Shown here in pieces: positions 41,592 to 51,185 of a DNA stretch of 64,000 bases. The position numbers were made by a program, and so were the translations under genes. How positions within the stretch are numbered: position 1 is the stretch's first letter; the number at the start of each line of letters is the position of its first letter. Location: positions 13,583,501 to 13,647,500 of the forward strand of contig JAPQWV010000005.1 of assembly GCA_027422505.1 (NCBI GenBank), read 5' to 3'. Under the pieces are notes generated by a model. That model was not told the DNA's origin. It did no database searches and was given only the letters and a program-made list of their open reading frames with translations. This DNA is from Craterostigma plantagineum (lineage: Eukaryota > Streptophyta > Magnoliopsida > Lamiales > Linderniaceae).

Positions 41592-42018
41592 ATGAAATCA
41601 TTATGTGGCTTGCCATTAGAGATCGATTGGCGACTAGAGATAAACCTTGGATTGCGGCTAAGGCTGGTAGCTCTACTTACCTCCTTTGCGACACTCATGA
41701 GGTGGAGACGACTAGGCACTTGTTCTTCGAATGTCCATTTTCCAGACGCTGCCTACGCCTTCTCTGTCGTAAACTGCGCATGGGCTGGCCGGTCGGGGAC
41801 TGGTTCGCCGGCATTAGGTGGGCGGCTAGACGCTGGCCGGGTAAACACTTGGCTAAACTGGGCCCGCGACATGTACTGACCTCGTTGGTTTATCACCTGT
41901 GGATGGAGCGGAACAAAAGATGGCACGATGGAAGGCAACGCCAGCCAGGTCACATTATTGCTGATGTTGAATCGTTACTTTGTTTACGTCTTTCTACCCT
42001 CCCTTCTAACTATGCGCT
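41592..42018 (+). pseudogene. Inverted ORF2 C-terminal segment of LINE I
   Basis: An open plus-strand frame encodes HEIIMWLAIRDRLATRDKPWIA, the zinc-binding CDTHEVETTRHLFFECPFS, RWAARRWPG, SLVYHLWMERNKRW and ends at LSTLPSNYALH. This is exactly the part missing from the minus-strand copy and it fits between the flanking minus-strand pieces. The frame is undamaged, so the inversion is recent or occurred during insertion. It continues by chance to 42283 into antisense sequence. Confidence 0.88.
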
Positions 42019-43302
42019 ACACTTGCCAAATAGTGTGTACCAAGGGACCTTAGGCCGCCGCATACGAATACTCTCCCTAGCTAAGCGGGTAGAGAAAATA
42101 CCGTTTGAAGAAGCAGTCCAAATAATTTTATCCTCCATATTAGGTCTAACCTGTGGAAGTAAAGGTTCAAGGTCGAGATATTCCGTCGATGTACGGGTGG
42201 GCCAACACCAGCCATCTTCTCGAATCACTGCACTGAGCATGGAATCAAGAGGAAGGCCAATTATCATAGGGCCCCGAGGTTAACGATCAATCATGGGGCC
42301 CGAATGGAGCCAGGGGTCGGTCCACAACCTGATAGAAGTACCATTCCCAATGGCGAAAGTGAGAAGTGGTCGAATCTGGTCACGGAGCTTTAATATCTTC
42401 TGCCAACTCCACGAAGTGCGAGCCGAAGGTCTAATAGTCCACAGCGAAGTGTTATGGAGACGCGTCTGCCGGATCCAAGAAGCCCAAACCGAAGAGTCCT
42501 CTCTGCTGAGAATGTTCCAAAGCAGTCGCAATAAAAGGGCCTTGTTATCTGTTTCAATAGACCGAATCCCCAAGCCGCCTTCGTCCTTCGGTAGGCAGAT
42601 ATCGACCCAGGCCACTTTAGCAGAGAAGCCATTCCATAAGAAGTCCCTAAGTTTTGCCTCGATACTCTTGACGACGCCTTTGGGAAGGAGAAAGACACTT
42701 GCCCAGTATGTGTGAAACCCAAGGAGGACCGACTTTATAAGTTGTGCCCGACCCGCGTAAGATAAGGATAGATTAGTCCAAGACCCCAAGCGTCGTTCAA
42801 TGCTGCTGAGGAGGGGTGCACAATCAGCGATGCTGAGTCTCGAGGTGATGAGAGGGACCCCAAGGTACCGAACAGGAAGGGAGCCGAGAGGGATCCCCCA
42901 TCACCGTGTGGAGCTGGTCCTTAAGGCGATCGGCTCTTCTAGAATCGCTTTTATGAAGGTTAGTCTGCAGGCCGGATAACGTAGCGAAGTGGTCGAGACA
43001 GGCTTTGAAGGTGTTCACCGAATCAGTATCTGCATGGGAGAAGAGAAGAATATCGTCCGCAAAGGAGAGCATAAATAATTTGGTGGTCTCGCAATTCCAA
43101 TGGTAGCGGAAGTTGATGTTTCGCCGGATCCCGTCGGTGATAATACCATGTAGAACTTCCATCATGAGCGTGAAAAGGTAGGGTGAAATAGGATCACCCT
43201 GACGGATGCCGCGACGCCCTTGGAAGAAGCCTTCAGGTCTGCCATTAATGTTGACCGAGTAATAAGGAGTCGAGAGACAGGCACGAATCCATCCCACAAA
43301 AG
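42019..43302 (-). pseudogene. LINE I ORF2 central part: RT and connector
   Basis: The minus-strand frames 43297-42824, 42789-42280 and 42267-42010 encode the RT from MGWIRACLSTPYYSVNINGR through RRGIRQGDPISPYLF and catalytic FADD, then the connector (SLSYAGRAQLIKSVL, WIRQTRLHNTSLW) to RRPKVPWYTLFG. Frames change near 42890-42950, where LINE I also lacks a stretch corresponding to MFISRRA of LINE A, and a stop lies near 42280. The 5' part with the endonuclease is absent. Confidence 0.9.
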
Positions 43303-43362
43303 TACGATGTAGCCTAGATAAGTATTAAGTCTTCAAGGATGATGGGACAAGTTATTAATCTC

Positions 43363-43651
43363 ATTTCCTATGGTTTAAGTAACGTAACTCTTAAAAGACT
43401 TATCATTGGAAACTTGGGCCTAAGCTCAAAAAGAAATGTGGCCCAATTCCTTATAAATCCCACTTAGCTTTTTGTGTAAATTCGAAATTAAGTTGAAACT
43501 AGAAGATTTTATTTCACAACTTATCCTTCTTTGTCAACCTAATTCACATAATTGCGTAATTAATTGCATCAAAGATCCCGTACTAAAATTACGGGTATTA
43601 GATCTTATTTAATTACACCTAAGACCCGTATTAAATTTTACGGGTATTACA
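43363..43651 (-). repeat. 3' LTR (truncated) of the gag-only gypsy element
   Basis: The first 290 bases of the LTR are present, about 98% identical by eye to 47524-47815, including two tandem CCCGTA..TACGGG palindromes 55 bp apart. Sequence left of 43363 is unrelated and is followed by LINE I. Confidence 0.85.
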
Positions 43652-43664
43652 TCCTCTCCCCTTT
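43652..43664 (-). promoter_or_regulatory. Polypurine tract of the gag-only element
   Basis: Sense CTTTAAAGGGGAGAGGA precedes the LTR start TGTAATACCC, matching the layout at 12775-12787. Confidence 0.8.
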
Positions 43665-43897
43665 AAAGAATTTCGCCCCCGAAATCCGCCGACTGGTGTA
43701 ACTTGGGGTAACGACCTATTTCATATCTCAAGTGATTTCCTCACTCAATCGAACTTTGTGAACTCACACAACTTACTTTATGTAAGTTGGAGATAGGTTT
43801 TAGAATTCCGAATTACTTCGGTACTAGGATCCGGTTTAGATTCGGAATTGATCGTGTAAACATGTAACACCAAAATCGATCTAGACGTGGGTATACG

Positions 43898-45041
43898 TTA
43901 GATATTTAACCTACCAGTCGCCATTGTTGGGTTTAGTTCCTCCACCTCATTAGTTAACGCGAATACTCGAGCCGTAGCTGGGGCTAGTGGTGGTCGTACT
44001 ACCGGTGGAACTGGATTTTGGGGAAAGTTTATTCGACAAGCTCGGGCAAAATGTCCCAGCTGTCCACATCGGAAGCATTGGGGATCAGGTTTGGGTCCTG
44101 GGCCATAGCAAACGCCCGCATGGTGTCGCCCACATCGCTGGCACTGGTGATGCATTATAGGTCGTACTGGAAAATTGTTTGGTCCTAGTTTCGGCCTCGG
44201 TTGTTGGTTTGGTTTTCCCAGATATCTACTTTGACTATTGTTGGGGCCTCCTTCAAAGTATTGTCGCTTTCGATCACCTCCGCCCCCTTGGTTCAGTTTT
44301 CTTCTTTGCTTCCTGAGCTGCCAAAATTTGGGCCTCAGCCAGCTCCGCGATAAGCGCTCGCTCTGCTACTTGAGCGAACGTCAAATCTCGTGTGCCTACC
44401 ATGCTCACGTCTTGGTAGATCTCGGGTTTGAGACCTACCTGGAATCTCCCTATCTTCAAAGCATTAGTCGCCACCATGTGTGGGGCGACGGGGGATAATT
44501 CCTCAAACTTGCGGATATATTCCGCAATAGGTTTCTCGTCTTGTTTGAGGTTGATGAACTCATTCAGCTTTTGAGTTCGGTCGTGGGTCGTGAAGTACTT
44601 TTCATAGAACAGCTCTTTGAATCATTCCCACGCCACACTGGTTGGATCTTCTAGAATTTTGACGGTGTCCCACCAAAACCTAGCGTTTTCTCGGAGCATA
44701 GAAACGGCACACAGCACCTTTTCATCTTCGGGTACTCGGCCGTACAAGAACATGTCCTCTACAGTACTTAACCAATCATCTGCCATTGTAGGATCAGTAG
44801 CGTCCGCAAATGTTGGGGGATTCAGTTTACGAAATCGCTCTCCTATGATTTCTACGCGCTCCGGCTGTGGAGATTGGCGAGGCTCAGAATAATTTTGATT
44901 ACGGATAAACTAATTGAACTGATCTGATTGTCCTTGGATCAGCTCGGTAAGTCACAGAATAACTGAGTCCCGTTCAGTAGAAGGGGACTCGAGTTCGGTC
45001 CTACGACTAGTCTCGCCCACTTCTCTACGCCCTTTCCTCAT
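43898..45041 (-). pseudogene. Gypsy gag: retrotransposon gag domain and zinc knuckles
   Basis: The ATG at 45041 starts MRKGRREVGETSRR. Reading on through in-frame stops, the retrotransposon gag domain is visible (ADDWLSTVEDMFLYGRVPEDEKV, REN.ARFWWDTV, FKELFYEKYF, EFINLKQDEKPIAEYIRKFEEL), then GRFQVGLKPEIYQDVSMVG. After a frame change near 44274 come two zinc-binding sites, CQRCGRHHAGVC and CFRCGQLGHFARAC (44140-44025), then RVFALTNEVEELNP. It stops at 43898 near the point where protease would begin. It forms the particle that packages element RNA. At least three stops and one frameshift make it inactive. Confidence 0.85.
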
Positions 45042-45178
45042 CTTATGATCTATAATTAGTCACGTAAAGAAGCACATTATCGTAAACATTTAATAATATC
45101 AAATCTTAAAACTTACAGGCAAGGCTGATCCTCTAGGCTTCGGCCGTACAAGGACATTCTACAGAATCTATATCATAA

Positions 45179-45190
45179 GCTCTGATACCA
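45179..45190 (-). promoter_or_regulatory. Primer-binding site, initiator Met-tRNA type
   Basis: Sense TGGTATCAGAGC lies two bases after the 5' LTR end (..CGCCACA-GG). This is the classic plant PBS complementary to the 3' end of initiator Met tRNA. Confidence 0.92.
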
Positions 45191-45648
45191 CCTGTGGCGA
45201 TCCTCACTTTCTAATCATAATTAGTGGCGGATTTCGCAACGTAAGTCGCGGAAGACCCGTCTAGCAAAAACTTTTTCCTAAATAAAATATATTACGACTA
45301 ATATCCGTCTACAGCGTCATCACTATACACGGGCCGTAGCCCCAAAATGTCGAAACACTCAAAACCCTAATCGCTCCACGGGTCGCATCCATGTACAGCC
45401 CCGCCCTCAAAAGTCCGTGGAACACCGCCATCAGCCCGCCTCAGCCGCGACGTACATCAACGTCAGGTTCGGTACTTACAACACGTAAAACCCTGAGCCC
45501 ATGCTCAGTAGGTGAAATATGCATGTATGCAACGTGACCTCGATCCCATCTCATACACCTCACAATATGCACACTCGACTCTCCCCTTTCTATCTCAACT
45601 TACCACGTCTCAACTCACATCTAGACCACACACCTAATCCTACAGCAT

Positions 45649-45915
45649 CAACGGTTTGCACCCCAAGTGTCGCTCACGCACCCGAGTAGACGAGTGACTC
45701 ACCCCCGTCTCCCGCTAATCCCCGACGGTTTGCACCTCAGTACCTGAGTAGACGAGTGGCTCACCCCCGTCTCCCGCCTCAACGGTTTTGCACCTCAAGT
45801 CCTAAGTAGACGAGTCGCTCACGCCCGTCTCCCGTCGTCTACACTCTATGATGGTTTGCACCTCAGATGTCGCTCACGCACCTGAGTAGACGAGTCGCTC
45901 ACGCCCGTCTCCCAT
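45649..45915 (-). repeat. LTR minisatellite, about four units of 55-70 bp
   Basis: On the plus strand each unit reads roughly CGGTTTGCACC-TCA..CGAGTAGACGAGT-GCTCAC-CCCGTCTCCC. Units start at about 45650, 45724, 45780 and 45848. The same unit, with CAGATCGATCACGTCTG in the centre, is present about three times at 48990-49200 and about twice at 52770-52920 (opposite orientation). Confidence 0.8.
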
Positions 45916-46479
45916 CTCAACTCACCGCACACCTCATCTTACCTCACATCGACACCCCGCTCCTAGACATAATAAAACATCAACGTTTTATACGGTGCTC
46001 GACCTCCCGCTAACGTGATATGCACGTGCAGTGCAAATAACGTACATATGACGTGACATGCATGTACGATATAAATAATGTACATATGACGTGCAATAAA
46101 CACGATACACGTAACACACATAATTCGCCAAGTCACATAATTCAGGAAATTCACATAGTCACATAATCACATAATTCAAAACATGTACACATATGTTTTC
46201 ATAAAAGGGTTACGCGTCGTAGGTGGATTCACCTACCTGTCGTCCAAGCTAATTGCACTTACCGCCTTGCCTTGTGAAATTCCTATCGTTCGACCCTTAG
46301 ACAGAAATATTATAGTGTAAGTATCATTTCTAAATTAGATGACAATGTTGAATTAATTTAATTGGTTATATTAATTTGCTAAACCCTAAGTCTCAATTTC
46401 TAATCTAAGTCTAAGCTAAAGTCAAGTTCGTCTAAGTCTTTATACACCTAGATTCGCTCAATTGCAATAAGTTCCACAT

Positions 46480-47040
46480 TGCCCGATTGATGTTCGAATC
46501 GACTATTAGTTTCGGCCGAATTGTTCATTTCATGAATCACCCGATCATCATGTGTTAGTAGGTGTTTTGCCGAGTTTTTCTGTTCAATTCAATCGTTCGA
46601 TCGATTGAACTCTACGTCGCCCGATTCCTTCCAAATCGCCCGATTTGTTCTCTTCCAACCATAGTTTCGCCGAGTGTCCCTTTAATGTGCAAATCGCCCG
46701 ACTCTATGGCCTCCAATCGCCCGATTGGACATTGTTTCGCCGTGTTCCAAGATCAGCATTGAATCGCCCGATTGGCCACATAAAATCCGGTTTCGCCGAG
46801 GTCTTCATAAGGTGTAATCGCCCGATTTGGTGAAATGCTCCCATAAGTTTCGCCTGATCGTTCGCATTCCATCATCGCCCGACTTGTTAGGCACCGAACT
46901 CACTTTCGCCGAGATTCAAATTATATTTAATCCATTCGATTATTTCTTTCATGTTTTGCTCGATTCCTAGGGTTTTCAAATCGCCCGAAAGTTCATTCAA
47001 ATTTCTAAAGCACTTAATATTCTAAAATCGCCCGACGTTC
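46480..47040 (-). repeat. Array of AATCGCCCGATT and TTTCGCCGAG words
   Basis: I count nine exact TCGCCCGA on the plus strand between 46617 and 47034, mostly inside AATCGCCCGATT-like palindromes. They alternate with about five TTTCGCCG(A/T)G words. Spacing is irregular (20-110 bp). The same word array occurs in two other LTRs, at 49590-50170 and 51850-52480. Confidence 0.85.
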
Positions 47041-47820
47041 CTACAACCCAGAATTTCATATGTATCCAAGATCAACTTCAAAAACTATTTCTAACCTAGA
47101 ATACGGTACACCCGAGAACAAACCCTAAAATATCAAAAATTATTATTACTATGATCGCCTTCGAAAACTATACCGATTCCAGAAAACGGTACGCCCGAAC
47201 AACATTAAAACTCTAGGAAATATATCATATATTGAAAGTAATCAGGCTCACATCTCATCCTTTAACACTCACGCTCATAAGCTATTCTTCGAAGGCTAAG
47301 TTTTCTATACATAGTAAATTTCAGACTTTTCTATAACTATTATGTTATTACGTAAATACATATAGATTGAACATATAAATTAAGTAAAGATTACTAAGCT
47401 CAGAGACCTTACTTTGAAAATGAAGTTTTCGTGTTGTCCAATTCCACGAAGCTCTTGTTCTAGCCTTCTGCCCTTAAGTTTTTCTTCTTAGGGTTTCTTT
47501 TCTTTTTATTTTATGGTTTACATAATTTCCTATGGTTTAAGTAACGTAACTCTTAAGACTTATCATTGGAAACTTGGGCCTAAGCTCAAAACGAAATGTG
47601 GCCCAATTCCTTATAAATCCCACTTAGCTTTTTGCGTAAATTCGAAATTAAGTTGAAACTAGATGATTTTATTCCACAACTTAACCTTCTTTGTCAAACT
47701 TCCTAATTCACATAATTGCATAATTAATTGCATCAAAGATCCCGTACTAAAATTACGGGTATTAGATCTTATTTAATTACACCTAAGACCCGTATTAAAT
47801 TTTACGGGTATTACAGTCGC

Positions 47821-48960
47821 CACTATAGGCGATGGTTGCTGAGAAGGCGACGCTTATATGTCGCGCGGCGGCATTTTAGTAATAAAATACAAGTTTTTAA
47901 AACATACAGTGTCGGTTTCTATAAAACAACTGACGGGGAATGTTTTCGCTGACTATAAGCGATGGTTGTTACGAACAACCGACACGTAATGGGCAACAAT
48001 GTGCGTCGGTTTTCTAAAATAACCGACGCTTATGTCAATTAGAGGAATAAGCGTCGGTTACGGGAAACAACCGACGCGTATTAGTTTTTTAACTCGACCT
48101 CCGCCTTCAGACTTCATTTTTCTTTTCCGCGAACAAACATCTTCCCCACCAATTTCTGCAAGAAAAATCCTTCGATTTCACTACGATTCGACGATAGAAC
48201 GACAATTCGGCTTCACTCTGAGGCTTTAGGTGCGTCTTTAGACATTTTCTGATTATTTTGCCCCGATTTTGAAATATATTTTGTCGAATTTGAACGATTT
48301 TGCCGAATCTTTCGTGCATTTGGACTTTCATATGTGGTTCTTGTTATAAATATGTAACTAATAAATTTATTTGGGTTGATTTGGAGAATTTTTAATTCGA
48401 AATTAAGGTTTGGGCGAATTCAAAATTGCTTGAGGCTTCGTCAGGGTTCTTCTCGCGTGGGCAGCTGCTGTTGGGGCTTCCTCGATTTATTCGGGTATCT
48501 ACGATAATGTTTTGTGCTCCGCTACATGTTTTAACTATGTTTCTTCATATGAATATGTGTTTAGTTGTTGCAATATATGTGCTTTTGGCTTGTATAAGCT
48601 TAGATTACCCGTTCAAGATTCATTATGAGGAAACCTTAAATGGTCCCCATTTTGGGACGGTTCTTAGATGTTTACTATCGCTTTAGGCTGTAAATGTGTG
48701 GTTGAGTTTCGATATTGATGAAGAATTTGGTTTCATCTCCCAAAAATGTTCTCTGGGTAGACATATGAATTGGATATATATATTTTTTTGGTATATATTT
48801 TTTATTGGTATAATTGGATATATATTCTTTCCATATTTTTCGTCTACTTGGAGAACTATGGGGAAATGCTGCCGAATTTTTTTTCAATATGGAAGAAGCT
48901 CGGACATGCATTTACTATTGATAGTGAAGGTTTTAAGATGGGTTAGGTTGGAGTGATAAG
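47821..48960 (+). mobile_element. CACTA-like DNA transposon end (truncated)
   Basis: The sequence starts CACTATAGGCGATGG at 47821, and within 260 bp carries repeated subterminal words in both orientations: GCGATGGTTG (47830, 47960), ACAACCGACAC, GTGCGTCGGTT, AACCGACGC, GCGTCGGTTACGG and ACAACCGACGCG. This pattern is typical of CACTA (En/Spm) ends. Beyond 48110 there is 5'-leader-like sequence with no transposase domain recognised. The right end is lost at the LTR fragment starting near 48975. It begins five bases after the neighbouring LTR terminus. Confidence 0.6.
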
Positions 48961-48974
48961 GACCCTGAAAGCTC

Positions 48975-50430
48975 ATTTGTCGACTATATGTGAATTATGT
49001 TTACATGTCCATTTGTAGACAGATCGATCACGTCTGTCTGCCGTCCTGAGCAAATATATCCAGCGGTTTGCACCTCGGGCTGCTCACACCCGAGTAGACA
49101 GATCGATCACGTCTGTCTCCCGCTCCTGAGCAAATAATAGGTGGTTTGCACCTCGGACTGCTCACACCCGAGTAGACAGATCGATCATGTCTGTCTCCCA
49201 CCAGGTGCCCTGCGAGTCTAACCTCATCGTCACAATCATCTCATTCTACCCCGCTCACACAACCCTCGTAGGGTACGTGTCATCACCCACGTGGTCATCA
49301 TCTCCCAAAATGTCGTGACATGACGTGATGTGAAATGCATAAAATATAAAATCACATACTGTATAACATGCAAATTCGAAGCTCTTCTATTTCTTTAAAA
49401 TCCTAGGAAATAACTCTTATAGTCCTAAATAGACTAAATGGGCCTAAAGTTAGGCTAATGCCCAAAATATGATTAAAATGAGTCAACGTGCTATAATGCA
49501 ACAGCCAAAAGTTGGATTCATCGATCGAATTTAAAAGGGTTAGTCAACTCTTGAAACTCCCTGGTCAAAGTTTACTCACTAATAAGTACAATTGCCCGAT
49601 TCATTTACTAATCGAATAAAATTGCCCGATTCAGTCATTAAGTGAAATCGCCCGATTCATTCACTAATCAAATAAGATCGCCCGATTCAGTCCCTAATGA
49701 AATCGCCCGTTCCCAAGTGAAATCGCCCGATTCATTCACTAATCAAATAAAGTCGCCCAATTCATTTAAATTAGAGGTTTCGGCCGAAAGTGGATCGATT
49801 CGTGAAAATCACGCGGCGAAAGTCATTCGAAACCTCACTCATTCGGCCGATTCCATAATTTACTATTCTAGCCGCGAAAAAGCCCGCACCTGTCTCACAG
49901 TTCACGAAAGCCCGGCCCGCGAAGTAAGTATTTGGCCCGAATTAAAGAATCGCCCGACGTTACGTTTCGCCCGATTGTAACTATAACTTGGAAATTCCTC
50001 AAAAATAAATTCTAACTAAGAATTCACCCGAATCTCCATGGAACTGACTTTAAACCCAAAACCTTAACTACGGATTCGCCCGATTCCTATGGTTCGCCCG
50101 ATTTGACCCTAAGCTAAGGTATCGCCCGATTCTAAGATTCGTCAGAAATTAAACTCGCCCGATGCACATAAAACGAATGAGTTTCAATACGAACCCTATC
50201 CGTCAAACATTAGCACCTTCAGAATAATTCCCAGAACTTCAAGTACTCAACGTCATATTAAGAGCACATATGTAAACCCATATGTTGGGTTCTTAACATC
50301 ACATTTACACATATAAACATTTCAATATCACATAAGCAAGCAAAAAGTGATAAAATTCGATCCAAGTGTCACCCAAATCTAAAATTTTGTCGTGCATTTC
50401 ACGTGTTGTAGATGAATAAAATTAACCCAC
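48975..50430 (-). repeat. Gypsy LTR fragment (G5) with minisatellite and palindrome array
   Basis: A minus-oriented piece of the same LTR family as 45193-47815, lacking both ends. It has three minisatellite units (48990-49200), the CCCCGCTCACAC block and GACGTGATGTGAAATGCAT at about 49330. The palindrome array 49590-50170 has nine exact TCGCCCGA plus ATTGCCCGATT variants. ATTTCACGTGTTGTAGATGAATA lies near 50395. In the array a locally tandem phrase (CGATTCATTCACTAATCAAATAA) recurs every 30-70 bp. No gene. Confidence 0.75.
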
Positions 50431-51185
50431 AAAAAGACCCATATATTGGGTTTGGGACGAAACACATAATACCAAACATTATTTGTACTATCCTTGGATA
50501 GTTGTTTTGTAACCCTTCTTCGTAGTGGAATTTGCGCCTTGAGGCACGCAGCAAGTTTTCTGACTTGCTGCACAATTTTAAAGCTCGTGTCTATCATCTC
50601 TCTTTACTAAGTTCGTTAAAGATTCCGCTGTGCGTTCTGTGTTGGGTTCTGATCCCAGGTGTTGGCTGCAGTGTTACCCCAACATTTAGTCACCTGTTTT
50701 TAGAACTTAGTTTTTACATCCATTTCGGACGGGACCACTTCAAAGTGACAAACACTGGACCGTTCGTGTTTAGAAAAGTAAACGTACGGCATGCGGCACA
50801 TCCTGAAGAGCCGCAAGAAATTCCAAAAGAAAGGAACGAATTAACAACAGCAGAAAGAAAAAAGGCGAATCTTGACAACATCGCCAAGGACACCCTGTTC
50901 AAAACACTAGACATGGGGATATTCAGGCAGGTCATTACATGTAAAACCGCAAAGGAGGTATGGGCCAAGCTCTGCCAAATCTGCGAAGGCAATAACCAAA
51001 CAAGGGAAAATAAGCTCGTCGTTGCCATTAAAAAATACGACACCATCAGAATGAAGCCAAGAGAAACCATGGCTGACTTTGAGGAGCGGTTTTGCTATAT
51101 TATCAACGATCTCTCAGCCCTTGGGAGACAAATGGAAAACACGGATATGGCAGTTAAGGCCATGAAAGTTCTCCCACGAGAATGG

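Larger units (their letters stand above)
40655..43302 (-). mobile_element. LINE I: 5'-truncated LINE with an internal inversion
   Basis: Minus-strand LINE of the LINE A subfamily. Sense order is ORF2 from mid-RT (43302) to the LFG block (about 42020), then a 430-bp segment in opposite orientation (42018-41592), then the end of ORF2 (about 41590-41574, ..WRIAW-TAG) and a long 3' UTR to a short T run at 40656-40662. No TSD was found; the 5' flank at 43303 is 60 bp from a gypsy LTR fragment. The inversion is internal, unlike the usual 5' inversion of L1 copies. Confidence 0.85.
43363..47815 (-). mobile_element. Gag-only gypsy LTR retrotransposon (TR-GAG-like)
   Basis: Minus-strand element: 5' LTR 47815-45193, PBS 45190-45179, gag 45041-43898, polypurine tract 43664-43652, 3' LTR 43651-43363 (truncated). 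The internal region is only 1.53 kb and holds gag but no protease, RT, RNase H or integrase. Over the 290 bp that can be compared, the LTRs differ by about six substitutions and two small indels, so the insertion is young. LTR termini are TGTAATACCCG and GATCGCCACA. Confidence 0.85.
45193..47815 (-). repeat. 5' LTR (2,623 bp) of the gag-only gypsy element
   Basis: Sense start TGTAATACCCG at 47815, end GATCGCCACA at 45193. From sense 5' to 3' it has a double terminal palindrome, a region with dense ATCGGGCGA palindromes (47040-46480), a minisatellite (45915-45649) and the GTACATGG..GGGCGG..CTGAGG block near the end. It should contain the promoter, but no certain TATA box stands out. No ORF of substance. 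Confidence 0.85.

Noticed and set aside
40655..43302. Two separate LINE insertions in opposite orientation
   Set aside because: The inverted piece supplies exactly the missing coding segment and lacks its own A-tail and TSD, so an internal inversion is simpler.
46480..47040. CRISPR-like array
   Set aside because: Repeats are 9-12 bp palindromes with irregular spacing in a plant LTR; there are no cas genes and no regular spacers.
49590..50170. Simple tandem repeat explanation for the whole palindrome array
   Set aside because: Part of this copy is locally tandem, but in the other two LTRs the words lie in unrelated flanks at irregular distances, so tandem duplication alone does not explain it.
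50532..50760. N-terminal extension of the copia gag ORF from the first Met at 50532
   Set aside because: The first 75 codons have no gag similarity and look like leader or LTR sequence; the gag domain begins near 50760.
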